This document shows, one piece after another, positions 42,849-50,824 of a stretch of DNA of 64,000 nt. The notes below the pieces were generated by a model. It was not told the DNA's origin. It saw only the letters and a program-made list of their open reading frames with translations, and did not search any database. How positions within the stretch are numbered: the first letter of the stretch is position 1; each line of letters starts with the position of its first letter. Source of the stretch: Streptomyces sp. NBC_00442 (lineage in GTDB: Bacteria; Actinomycetota; Actinomycetes; Streptomycetales; Streptomycetaceae). Where the stretch lies: the NCBI RefSeq assembly GCF_036014195.1, contig NZ_CP107918.1:3162001-3226000 (forward strand). Direction: 5' to 3'. The position numbers were made by a program, and so were the translations under genes.

Positions 42849-43198
42849 GCCGTTGTACGCGTGGTGCAAGGTCGCTCCCGGGAATGTGCAGACGTGCAAC
42901 TGTGAATGGTCAACTGACCCGGATCATAGCTGTGTTCATGTGCGCCTGCATGGGAAGATGCACGTGCACGCGGGGTACCCGGGCGGTTACAGCCGCATCC
43001 CCGCGCACGCGAATCGCGCTTCCCCACGTTCCTCTCCGTGTTGCTCGCCCCGAGGAAGAGACGCCGTCAGGCCCTGTCTGGTTCAAGCCCCCGCCCGATC
43101 GCCCGCACGTCCGGCGGGACGAAGCACCCCGACTGGTAATTTGTCGCGTTCCTGGACGCCGTTCAGGGACGCGACCGTTCACAGGGGGAAGACACACC
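42849..43198. promoter_or_regulatory. Divergent promoter region of the DUF397 gene and a lipoprotein gene
   Basis: This 350-bp stretch holds the second copy of the 28-bp motif, a run of relatively AT-rich sequence (about 42898-42950) suited to a promoter, and GGGGGAAG just before the lipoprotein start. I see no further gene in it. Confidence 0.5.
42943..42970 (-). promoter_or_regulatory. Shared 28-bp motif, copy 2 (DUF397 promoter)
   Basis: Read on the minus strand it begins CGTGCACGTGCATCT, identical to copy 1 for 15 bases, followed by CCC and TGCA at the same spacing. Its place upstream of the DUF397 gene suggests binding of the same XRE regulator at both promoters. Confidence 0.65.
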
Positions 43199-43657
43199 GT
43201 GCACAGACACATCCCTACCGCCGGACTCACGGCGGTAGGGCTCGCGGCCGCGCTCGTTCTGACAGGTTGCGGCAGCGGCGACAAGAGGACCGATCCGGCC
43301 TCGGTCGCCACGGGGGCCGCCGCATCCGGATCGGGCGGCAACGGCACGGCGACGAAAGGCGGCGTCCTCAGGGGGGTGTGGACTTCTGACGCCGACAAGG
43401 AGGTCGTCCTCCTCTTCACCTCTCAGCACACCGTCACCCTTACCGGCAGCCACTTCTGCGCCGGTAGGTTCAGCGAAGTGGCGGGCACGACGATGGTCAA
43501 GATGATCGCGTGCGGCGAGGGCGACAAGGAGCGCTCCCAAGGCATGCTCACGTTCAAGAACGCCGACGTCCTTGAGGTCGACTGGGAAGGCTTCACGAGG
43601 GAGACCTTCCGCCGTACCACGAACGGGACACTGCCGACCGACGCACCCTCCCTGTAA
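43199..43657 (+). CDS. Small secreted lipoprotein of unknown function
   Basis: A 152-residue protein. The signal peptide (VHRHIPTAGLTAVGLAAALV) ends in lipobox LTGC. A Gly/Ser/Thr linker is followed by a compact domain with GVWTSDADKEVVLLFTSQ and SHFCAGRFSEVAGTTMVKMI. GTG 43199 has GGGGGAAG seven bases upstream. The mature domain contains two cysteines (HFC, IAC) that could pair. It resembles lipocalin- or META-like small domains only vaguely; I do not assign a family. Its promoter region faces the DUF397 gene. Confidence 0.8.
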   Translation: MHRHIPTAGLTAVGLAAALVLTGCGSGDKRTDPASVATGAAASGSGGNGTATKGGVLRGVWTSDADKEVVLLFTSQHTVTLTGSHFCAGRFSEVAGTTMVKMIACGEGDKERSQGMLTFKNADVLEVDWEGFTRETFRRTTNGTLPTDAPSL

Positions 43658-43718
43658 CCCCCGCCCCCACACACAACTCCCTTGTGCACCCCGGGTGATG
43701 GGCGCGGAGGCGGACGCA

Positions 43719-45779
43719 TCACGCCTGCGGCGAGTCCGGCACGGTCAGGGCGTCGGTCAGGTCGTCGAGGCAGTGCAGGACGAGGCTCGCGCCGCTGCGT
43801 ACGACGCGGTCGGGCACGCCCTCGCCGTCCCAGGCGGCCAGCGCCTGCTCGACCTCCTCCCACTGCGGAACCCGCCGCTCCCGTACCGCCTTCGCCCCCC
43901 GCTCGGTCGCCTCGCGCAGCGCCTCGGCGAGTTGCGCGGCGGCCGGCACCGGCACCGCGTCCCCTTCCGGCAGGTGCGCCTCCATCAGCATGGCCGTACG
44001 CCCCAACTGGCCGAGCGCATGGGCGGCTTCCTCGGCCGAGGAACGCGAGAGCCCGCGGTGGCGCACCGGCTCGTGGGTGGCCTTGTCGAGCGCTTCCTGC
44101 CAGGCGATGCGGGCCGCGCGGGTGTCGAGCAGCGCCTGGCGGACCTCGCGAGAGCCGCGGCCCGGGTCGGCGTAGTGGGCGACGACCGCCGAGGCGTAAC
44201 GCCCGCTCGCGGCAAGCCAGTCGGCGAGGCGGGTGCGCAGGCGCGGGGTCTCCCAGGCCGGGTAGACGGCGTACGAGACCATCGCGAGCGCGCCACCGAT
44301 CAGCGTCAGGAAGACCCGGTCGGGCACGGTCTGGGTCCACTGGAGGCCGCCCATGCCGAGCAGGAAGACGACGTACGCGGAGACGCAGCCGCTCAGCACC
44401 GCGTATCCCGTACGCATCAGCAGGTAGGCCAGGAACGCGCAGGTCACCGCGATGGCGGCGGAGAGCCCGGTGTCGGGGTGGGTAAGCTGCACGATGCCGG
44501 TGGCGAGCGCGACGCCGACGAGGGTGCCGCCGAAGCGGGCGACCGCTCGCGCGTAGGTGAGCGAGAAGTCCGGGCGCATCACCATCACCGAGGCCATCGG
44601 GGCCCAGTAGCCGTGCCCGAACGGCAGGACGTGGCCGAGCAGATAGCCGGCCGTGGCGACCGCGCAGACCCGGACGGCGTGCCGGAAGACCGGCGAGTGC
44701 CGGTTGGTGGCTTCGGCGCGCATGGTGCGCAGGGCCAGCGGGACCAGACGGGGCAGGGTGGGCCTGAGCAGGGGCTCGGCTCCCGCGCCCGTGCCGCCGC
44801 CCTGTGCGGTTTCGACGACGTCCGCGAGCAGCGCGATGAGCCGGGCCGCGGCGCGGCGGGCGGGGCCGGTGAGAATGGCCCCGGTGTCGGGGGTGGCGAG
44901 CGCGGCCTCGGCGGCGGGCGGGATGACGGCGGCCTCGCCGTGCCGCACGGCGCGGGCGGCGGCATCGAGGACGGTGGCCGCGGCGGCGAGCAACTCCCGT
45001 ACGCGGTCGCGCTCCACGCCCTCCTCGGGGACGCCGAGCGCCGGGTCGGCGAGCGAGGCGAGCACGGGCCTGATGCGCTCGGCGACGCCACGGGAGCCGT
45101 GGAGCTGGGAGGGGCGGCGGCGGGCCTCGCGCGGGGTGACGGCGGCGGCGAGCCGGGCGGTCATGAGGGGCTGCGGGTCGAACGGGGCGACCGGGTCGTG
45201 CCGCAGCCGCCGCGCGTAGTCGGCCTCCGCGGCAAGCGCGTCCGCGAGCGCGTCGCGCTGCGCGCCCCACCGGCGGATGGGGAACAGGACGACGAGAGCG
45301 GCCTGTACGACCCCGCCGAACGCGATCATCGCGGCGTGCCCGGCGGCTTCGGCGAGCGAGCTGGGCAGCGTGACGGTGACCAGCATGATCGCCACGTTGG
45401 ACGAGGCGATCACGCCGACGGTCGGCCCGACCGCCCACGCGAGGCCGGCCAGGAACGTCCAGAGCGCGAGCAGCAGCAGGAAGAAGGGGGAGTGCGTGCC
45501 GACGAGGTAGCCGAGGAAGGTGGAGATCGCGAGGGAGAGCCCGGAGGCGAGGGCGAGTGCGGGGCGCGGGCGCCAGCTGCGCTGATACGTGGCGATGGCG
45601 CCCTGGAACGCGCCGAACGCGGAGCTCGCGGCGACGGAGGGGCCGAAGAGGGTGAGGCTGATCCCTACGACTACGGCGAGGCCGGCGGCGCCGCGCAGTG
45701 CGACGAGGGGTTCGAGGCGTCGTGGCTCCACCTTCAGCCCCGAACGGGCGGTCTCCTTCAACGCCCGGAGCCAGCTCAT
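43719..45779 (-). CDS. FUSC-family (aromatic acid exporter-like) membrane protein
   Basis: A 686-residue protein with two bundles of about six membrane segments each (about residues 28-180 and 370-520) and a long soluble region between and after them, the FUSC/YccS architecture. Relatives export p-hydroxybenzoate and similar aromatic acids. The start is fixed at ATG 45779 (MSWLRALKETARSGLKVEPR): TACGCT lies 7 nt upstream and no ribosome-binding site exists, so the message is probably leaderless. Upstream in-frame sequence belongs to the repeat-filled gap. Confidence 0.88.
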   Translation of the reverse strand: MSWLRALKETARSGLKVEPRRLEPLVALRGAAGLAVVVGISLTLFGPSVAASSAFGAFQGAIATYQRSWRPRPALALASGLSLAISTFLGYLVGTHSPFFLLLLALWTFLAGLAWAVGPTVGVIASSNVAIMLVTVTLPSSLAEAAGHAAMIAFGGVVQAALVVLFPIRRWGAQRDALADALAAEADYARRLRHDPVAPFDPQPLMTARLAAAVTPREARRRPSQLHGSRGVAERIRPVLASLADPALGVPEEGVERDRVRELLAAAATVLDAAARAVRHGEAAVIPPAAEAALATPDTGAILTGPARRAAARLIALLADVVETAQGGGTGAGAEPLLRPTLPRLVPLALRTMRAEATNRHSPVFRHAVRVCAVATAGYLLGHVLPFGHGYWAPMASVMVMRPDFSLTYARAVARFGGTLVGVALATGIVQLTHPDTGLSAAIAVTCAFLAYLLMRTGYAVLSGCVSAYVVFLLGMGGLQWTQTVPDRVFLTLIGGALAMVSYAVYPAWETPRLRTRLADWLAASGRYASAVVAHYADPGRGSREVRQALLDTRAARIAWQEALDKATHEPVRHRGLSRSSAEEAAHALGQLGRTAMLMEAHLPEGDAVPVPAAAQLAEALREATERGAKAVRERRVPQWEEVEQALAAWDGEGVPDRVVRSGASLVLHCLDDLTDALTVPDSPQA

Positions 45780-46268
45780 GATCCCGAGCGTAACGTCATC
45801 CCCACCGAGCGGGCCGCTCCGCGCAGTTCCCCGCGCCCCTGAAAAAACCCGGTTCGCTTTCGGGTGCGGGCCGTGCGTGGCTGGTCGCGCAGTTCCCCGC
45901 GCCCCTGTAGGTGACCCGGTGCCGACCAGTCGCGCCCACCGCGGCGGAGCCGCGCAAGTGTCACAGCCCCGCGCCCTGTAGGTGACCCGGCACCGGCCCG
46001 TCGCGCCCACCGCGGCGCAGCCGCGCAAAGGTCACAGCCCCGCGCCCCTGTAGGTGACCCGGTGCCGACCAGTCGCGCCCACCGCGGCGGAGCCGCGCAA
46101 GTGTCACAGCCCCGCGCCCCTGTAGGTGACCCGGTGCCGACCGGTCGCGCCCACCGCGGCGCAGCCGCGCAAAGGTCACAGCCCCGCGCCCCTGCAAGTG
46201 ACCCGGTGCCGACCGGTCGCGCCCACCGCGGCGCAGCCGCACAAAGGTCACAGCCCCGCATCCCTCAG
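45780..46268 (+). repeat. Gene-free gap with a 72-bp tandem array
   Basis: One to two reverse units of the GCGCAGTTCCCCGCGCCCC family (45818-45905) are followed by five tandem units of 71-72 bp, starting at the GTAGGTGACCCGG word at 45907, 45978, 46050, 46122 and 46194. Each unit is bounded by GTGACC and GGTCAC and contains the GCGGCGCAGCCGC hairpin. Because 72 is a multiple of three, the minus strand stays open across the array with a 24-residue periodic translation, which is not a gene. Confidence 0.85.
45787..45792 (-). promoter_or_regulatory. -10 hexamer TACGCT, leaderless start of the FUSC gene
   Basis: TACGCT on the minus strand ends 7 nt before ATG 45779. Confidence 0.5.
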
Positions 46269-47420
46269 CTACTCGGTGCCGGGCGGCGTCAAGGTGCGAT
46301 CGGGGTGGGGGGTGGAGCCCCCCGGGGGGCGGTGGGCCTGGTCGGCGGCGGCTCGGCCGTCGCGCCAGCCGGACTCGTCGGACACACCCCGCACCCGCGT
46401 CGAGACGGTCCGCGGGAACATCTCCTCCGCCCGCCCCGCGACAGCCACCGCCCGCGTCGCAAGGACGGGAAGGAGCTCCCCCGCGAACTCGGCCTCCACA
46501 TGCCGCGCCGTCGCGGACAGCAGGTCGCCGAGCCGCCCCGCGTACGCCAGCAGGAACGACTGCCGGAACGTCTTCGTGCGCTTGCGTCCCCCCGCCCGCT
46601 GCGCCGCCTCGGCCTTCGTCATCGCCGCCGTGCCCTGCACGAGCAGCGAGGTGTACAGCAGCTCGACCGCCTCCAGGTCACCCTCGAAGCCGACGACCGT
46701 CGTGAAGCCGAGCTCGGAGTTCCACACCGCCCGGCAGTGGTTGGCGGAGGCGACCGCGTCGAGCAGGATCGCCTTCGCCGTCTCGTACGGCGCGTCCACC
46801 CCGATCCGGCACGCCCCCGGCGCCTCCCCGCCGGTCCCGCGCGCCGCGAGCAGCGCCTCGTCCACGCTGTGCCGCGCCATCAGTTCCTGCGCCTTGGTGC
46901 TGAGCGCCTCCGCCTCCTCGGGGAACCCGGTCGCCTCGGCCTTGGCGAGCAGCGCCCGGATCCGGGCCAGCGCCTTCGGTTCGCCGTGCACCGGCGGCCC
47001 GAGCACGGAGGCACCGGGCACCGGCCCGGCCGGCTCGATCGCGGGCAGCGCGAGCAGCAGCCGGTACAGCTCGAGGACGGCGGTGGCGTACGAGAAGCGG
47101 TCGGCCCGCCACGCCTCGCGCGGCAGCTCGTCGACCTGCCCCTGCCAGCGCGCGGGCAGCCGCTCGTAACGGGCCAGCTCGTCGCGGACCAGGCCGCCGA
47201 GGATGCGTACCTGGGGCTCGTCCAGGTCACGCCGTACGATCCGCGCGACGTCGGCGGGCTGCCAGCCCCGCTCCCAGGCCCGCCGCACGAACTCCCGCCC
47301 GCGCAGGGCGAGTTCGGCGTCGGCGTCGGGCGCGGCGGCGAGCAGAGAGGCGCCGGTGTCGAGGGCGGCGTCGCCCTCGATGTACAGCGCCGCCGCGAAG
47401 GCCCGGTCCACGGCCCCCAT
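46269..47420 (-). CDS. DUF2786-domain protein
   Basis: A 383-residue protein. The DUF2786 block is EPKALARIRALLAKAEATGF followed by EEAEALSTKAQELMARHSVD, after a 150-residue helical N-terminal region (EFVRRAWERGWQPADVARIV). The C-terminal tail from about residue 350 is low-complexity and ends inside the repeat-rich gap. ATG 47420 (MGAVDRAFAAALYIEG) fits the family; upstream in-frame codons are Arg-rich and overlap the divergent promoter. Function unknown; DUF2786 occurs in phage and bacterial proteins sometimes linked to nucleic acids. Confidence 0.83.
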   Translation of the reverse strand: MGAVDRAFAAALYIEGDAALDTGASLLAAAPDADAELALRGREFVRRAWERGWQPADVARIVRRDLDEPQVRILGGLVRDELARYERLPARWQGQVDELPREAWRADRFSYATAVLELYRLLLALPAIEPAGPVPGASVLGPPVHGEPKALARIRALLAKAEATGFPEEAEALSTKAQELMARHSVDEALLAARGTGGEAPGACRIGVDAPYETAKAILLDAVASANHCRAVWNSELGFTTVVGFEGDLEAVELLYTSLLVQGTAAMTKAEAAQRAGGRKRTKTFRQSFLLAYAGRLGDLLSATARHVEAEFAGELLPVLATRAVAVAGRAEEMFPRTVSTRVRGVSDESGWRDGRAAADQAHRPPGGSTPHPDRTLTPPGTE

Positions 47421-47608
47421 CACCGCACCGCACCGCGTACGCGCGACCGGCTCACCGTCACCGCGCTGGGCCCCACCGACATGGACGTCTCTCCTCAACG
47501 AATCTTCGCGCCACAGACCCGACAATCGTCCCAGCTGTCCGACGGAACCACGAAACGCGGGCCGCCCCACCGGCCCCCGGAACCGGCCCGCCCAACGAAA
47601 GGATCGCC

Positions 47609-48292
47609 GTGCCGCATCTGCGCACCGCTCCCCTGGCCGCGATCATCGCCCTCAGCGCCGGCCTGACCCTGACCGCCTGCGGCGGCGATGGCGACGGCTC
47701 CGGCCGGGTCGCCACCGACACCCCGGGCAACACCGCCACCGGCAGCACCGGAACAGCATCCGGCTCCCCCGGTGCGGACGGCGGCCGCACCATGGCCCCC
47801 TCCGGCGGCGGCACCGGCGGCGGCACCAATGCGGGAACCGGAACCGGCACCGGAACCGGAACCGGTCCTGACGGCGACCGCTGCCGGACGTCCGGGCTCG
47901 CCTTCGCCGTCGCCCCCGGCAGCGGGGCCCAGTCGAAGGGTTCGCAGGGCGCCGTCACCATCACGCTCACCAACAAGGGCACCAAGTCCTGCGTGCTGAA
48001 GGGCTATCCGGGCGTCGACCTGGTCGGCGGCACGACCAGGTGGTCCCTGACCCGCCAGACCTCCCAGTCCCCCGCGACGGTCACCGTACGGCCCGGCGCG
48101 ACGACCACCTTCACGATCTTCTACCTGCCGTTCGACCAAGGCGACGGACAGGAGTTCCAGCCGAAGTCGATCGTTATCACCCCGCCGGACGAGACCCATG
48201 CGCACACCCTGCCGTGGACCTTCTCCCCTGTCCTGCTCCAGGACGGCGCGACCCACCCCGGCACCTATGTGAGCCCCGTCGGCTCGAAGTGA
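47609..48292 (+). CDS. DUF4232 secreted lipoprotein
   Basis: A 227-residue lipoprotein. The signal peptide ends in lipobox LTAC. A long linker of Gly/Thr/Asn repeats (GTGTGTGTGTG) precedes a DUF4232 domain of about 130 residues with QGAVTITLTNKGTKSCVLKG and YPGVDLVG, which forms a beta-sandwich and contains the typical Cys pair (RCRTSG and KSCVLKG). GTG 47609 has AAAGGA six bases upstream. DUF4232 proteins are abundant in Streptomyces envelopes; no role is established. Confidence 0.88.
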   Translation: MPHLRTAPLAAIIALSAGLTLTACGGDGDGSGRVATDTPGNTATGSTGTASGSPGADGGRTMAPSGGGTGGGTNAGTGTGTGTGTGPDGDRCRTSGLAFAVAPGSGAQSKGSQGAVTITLTNKGTKSCVLKGYPGVDLVGGTTRWSLTRQTSQSPATVTVRPGATTTFTIFYLPFDQGDGQEFQPKSIVITPPDETHAHTLPWTFSPVLLQDGATHPGTYVSPVGSK

Positions 48293-48340
48293 CCGACGCG
48301 AGGTGACCACCTCCGTTCACAGTAACCACCGCGATCCGAT

Positions 48341-48396
48341 CACCTCGACGTGGTCACCTCGACGTGGTCACCGCAACGTGGTCACCTCGACGTGGT
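48341..48396 (+). repeat. Four tandem 14-bp units between convergent genes
   Basis: CACCTCGACGTGGT occurs at 48341, 48355 and 48383, with the variant CACCGCAACGTGGT at 48369. The array ends at the stop codon of the AhpD-like gene. The GTGGTCAC/GTGACCAC words give dyads that may act as a terminator for both genes. Confidence 0.8.
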
Positions 48397-48905
48397 CACA
48401 TGGCCGCGCCGGTCAGGCGGTTCGCGAAGGTGGACAGCGTGTAGGTGCCGATGCCGAGCACCACTTCGAGGGCGTTCTGCTCGGTGTACCCGTACGACAG
48501 AAAGTCCTTGACGGTCTCGTCCTCGACTCCGCCGGCCTTTTCGAGGACCGCGAGGGTGAAGCGGCGTACGGCATCCAGCTCCGGGTCGGCGAGCGGGCGG
48601 CGCTCGTTCAGGGCGGCCACCAGCTCTTCGTCGGCGCCCAGCGCGCGCAGCCTTCCGGTGTGCATCGCCACGCACACGTGGCACTCGTTGCGCACCGCCA
48701 CCGTCATGACGAGGACCTCGCGCGCGACCGGCTCCAGGGTGGTCTGCTCGAAGATGCCGTTCAGCTTGAGGAAGCCGTCGAGGAGGTGCGGGGAGCCGGC
48801 CATCTTGGCGGCGGCCGGGGCGATCCGGCCCAGGTGGCGGGCGACTGCCTCCAGCGACTTGCGGGCGGCGGCCGGGGCCGTTTCCAGGGTGTGCTCGGTG
48901 AACAT
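48396..48905 (-). CDS. AhpD-like carboxymuconolactone decarboxylase-family protein
   Basis: A 169-residue all-helical protein of the CMD/AhpD superfamily. The CxxC pair with its distal histidine is in NECHVCVAMHTGRLRALG, the alkylhydroperoxidase AhpD-core signature, which suggests thiol-dependent peroxide or electrophile reduction. ATG 48905 was chosen because AAGGG lies seven bases upstream; an in-frame ATG at 48920 has none. It is divergent from a MarR gene with only about 35 bp between starts, so the MarR protein probably represses it and responds to the same oxidant. Confidence 0.9.
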   Translation of the reverse strand: MFTEHTLETAPAAARKSLEAVARHLGRIAPAAAKMAGSPHLLDGFLKLNGIFEQTTLEPVAREVLVMTVAVRNECHVCVAMHTGRLRALGADEELVAALNERRPLADPELDAVRRFTLAVLEKAGGVEDETVKDFLSYGYTEQNALEVVLGIGTYTLSTFANRLTGAAM

Positions 48906-48940
48906 GGTGAAGCCCTTCATTAGTACGGCCGGGGACTAGA

Positions 48941-49522
48941 ATGGACAACGTGGTTGACGAAAAAAAGGTAAACCAGGTTGTCGATTCACGCAACGTCGGT
49001 GCGCACGAGGCCGCTGCGCACGAGGCCGGCTCCGCGCCCCGCCGCGCCGCCGCGCCGCCCCCCGACGCGCCCGGATACGAGCTCCCGCTGCTCCTCCTCG
49101 CCGGGTTCCGCTCGCTCATCGACCGGCTGCACGCCGAACTCGCCCGCCAGGGCCACCCCGACCTGCGCCCGGCCCACGGCTTCGCCCTCCAGGCCATCGG
49201 GCTTCCCGGGTCGACCGCCAGCGAGATCGGCCGCAGGCTCGGCGTCTCCAAGCAGGCGGCCGGCAAGACGGTGGACCGCCTCATCGCGCTGGGCTACGCC
49301 GAGCGGGCCGACGACCCCGGCGACGCCCGGCGCAAACTGGTCCGGCTCACCCCGCACGGTCTCGACGCGCTCGCGCGCTCGGCGGCCGTGTTCGACGAGC
49401 TCCGGGCGAGCTGGGGCGAGACCCTGGGCCACGACCGGCTGCGCGAGCTCGAAGCGTCGCTGCGCACGGCCGTGCCGCCGGAGGCCTTCCGCCTCGACGC
49501 CTCCAGCTGGTTGGGCAGTTGA
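48941..49522 (+). CDS. MarR-family regulator divergent from the AhpD-like gene
   Basis: A 193-residue MarR protein. A low-complexity N-terminus of about 45 residues is followed by the winged helix GSTASEIGRRLGVSKQAAGK and wing RADDPGDARRKLVRLTPHG. No cysteine is present, so direct thiol sensing of OhrR type is unlikely. ATG 48941 is the first in-frame start, but an 11-of-12 inverted repeat covers codons 2-14, so this DNA may be operator and the protein may start downstream. Adjacent aldo/keto reductase genes follow on the same strand. Confidence 0.87.
   Translation: MDNVVDEKKVNQVVDSRNVGAHEAAAHEAGSAPRRAAAPPPDAPGYELPLLLLAGFRSLIDRLHAELARQGHPDLRPAHGFALQAIGLPGSTASEIGRRLGVSKQAAGKTVDRLIALGYAERADDPGDARRKLVRLTPHGLDALARSAAVFDELRASWGETLGHDRLRELEASLRTAVPPEAFRLDASSWLGS
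48944..48982. promoter_or_regulatory. Inverted repeat at the MarR gene start, operator candidate
   Basis: GACAACGTGGTT (48944-48955) and AACCAGGTTGTC (48971-48982) are inverted repeats with one mismatch, 15 bp apart, around an unusual A-rich GACGAAAAAAAGGTA centre. It sits where the divergent AhpD-like and MarR promoters must overlap. Confidence 0.6.
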
Positions 49523-49685
49523 GGCACGGCAGTTGAGGCACGGGGGCTGAGGCACGGCAACTGGGGCACGGCAGTTGAGACCGGATGGGGGCCGGACGGG
49601 GGCCGGACGGAAGGCCGCACGGACGACCCGACGGCCTCACCCCGACCCTTGCTTCGAGCCCACACGAACAGGCTTTGATGGGGCC

Positions 49686-50696
49686 ATGAAGTACACACAG
49701 CTCGGACGCACCGGACTCCAGGTCAGCCGTCTCGTCCTCGGCACGATGAACTTCGGCAGCGAAACCGACGAGGCCGGCAGCCACGCCCTCTTGGACGCCG
49801 CCCTGGAGGCGGGCATCAACTTCGTCGACACCGCCAACATCTATGGCATCGACGAGGACAAGGGACTCACCGAGAAGATCCTCGGCTCCTGGTTCGCCCA
49901 GGGCGGCGGCCGCCGCGACAAGGTCGTCCTGGCCACCAAGATGTACGGGGACATGACGCCCGGCAAGCGGTGGAGCAGCGAGGCCTGGCCCAACCACAAC
50001 AAGCTGTCGGCGGTCAACATCCGCCGCTCGGTGGAGGCTTCGCTCAAGCGCCTGCGCACGGACCACATCGACATCTACCAGTTCCACCACATCGACCGCC
50101 TGACCCCGTTCGAGGAGATCTGGCAGGCGATCGACGTCCTCATCACCCAGGGCAAGATCCTCTACGCCGGCTCGTCCAACTTCCCCGGCTACAAGATCGC
50201 CCAGGCCAACGAGATCGCCGCCCGCACCGGACGCCTCGGCCTCGTCAGCGAGCAGTGCCTCTACAACCTCGCCGAACGCCGCGCCGAAATGGAGATCATC
50301 CCGGCCGCCCAGGAGTACGGGCTCGGGGTCATCCCGTGGTCGCCGCTGCACCAGGGGCTGCTCGGCGGCGCACTGCGCAAGGAGCGCGACGGCACGGGCG
50401 CACGCACCACCAGGACCGGCCGCTCGGCCGCGGGCCTGGCCGACCCCGCCGTGCGGGGCCGGGTCGAGGCGTACGAGAACCTGCTCGCCAAGCACGACCT
50501 CGACCCGGGCGAGGTGGCGCTTGCCTGGCTGCTGTCGCGCCCCGGCGTGACCGGGCCCATCGTCGGCCCGCGCACCCCCGCCCATCTCGAATCGGCGCTG
50601 CGCGCCGTGGAGTTGGAGCTGAGCGAGGAGCTGCTCGGCGCTCTCGACGAGATCTTCCCCGGCCCGGGTCCCTCGCCGGAGGCCTTCGCCTGGTAG
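49686..50696 (+). CDS. Aldo/keto reductase A of a tandem pair
   Basis: A 336-residue NADPH-dependent reductase beginning MKYTQLGRTGLQVSRLVLGT. Catalytic residues: Asp and Tyr in FVDTANIYG, Lys in VLATKMYG, His in IYQFHHIDR. The length and text match the YajO/Tas-like subgroup (AKR family 12/13-like). It ends FPGPGPSPEAFAW, identical to gene B. The central 372 bp are almost identical to gene B (three mismatches), while the flanks diverge. It lies in line with the MarR gene and gene B; substrates unknown. Confidence 0.92.
   Translation: MKYTQLGRTGLQVSRLVLGTMNFGSETDEAGSHALLDAALEAGINFVDTANIYGIDEDKGLTEKILGSWFAQGGGRRDKVVLATKMYGDMTPGKRWSSEAWPNHNKLSAVNIRRSVEASLKRLRTDHIDIYQFHHIDRLTPFEEIWQAIDVLITQGKILYAGSSNFPGYKIAQANEIAARTGRLGLVSEQCLYNLAERRAEMEIIPAAQEYGLGVIPWSPLHQGLLGGALRKERDGTGARTTRTGRSAAGLADPAVRGRVEAYENLLAKHDLDPGEVALAWLLSRPGVTGPIVGPRTPAHLESALRAVELELSEELLGALDEIFPGPGPSPEAFAW
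49980..50351 (+). repeat. Gene-conversion tract, copy A
   Basis: This 372-bp stretch matches 51104-51475 except for three bases (C/A in CCACAAC/CCACCAC, A/G in GACATC/GACGTC, A/G in ATCATC/ATCGTC). DNA on both sides is clearly diverged. Confidence 0.9.
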
Positions 50697-50824
50697 GCCA
50701 CCTGCGCCGGGGGCCGGGCCCGGTGCGCGAGGAAGCGGGCCCCGTGTGCCGGTGTGGGGCGAGGTCCGAAAGCCCCGCCCGGCCCCTTGCCTTGAGCGCG
50801 CTCGAAGACGTTGCCTTGTCTTCC

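Noticed and set aside
45776..46261. Open frame of about 160 codons on the minus strand over the 72-bp repeats
   Set aside because: The frame is open only because the repeat length is a multiple of three; the product is a 24-residue periodic low-complexity sequence upstream of the leaderless FUSC start.
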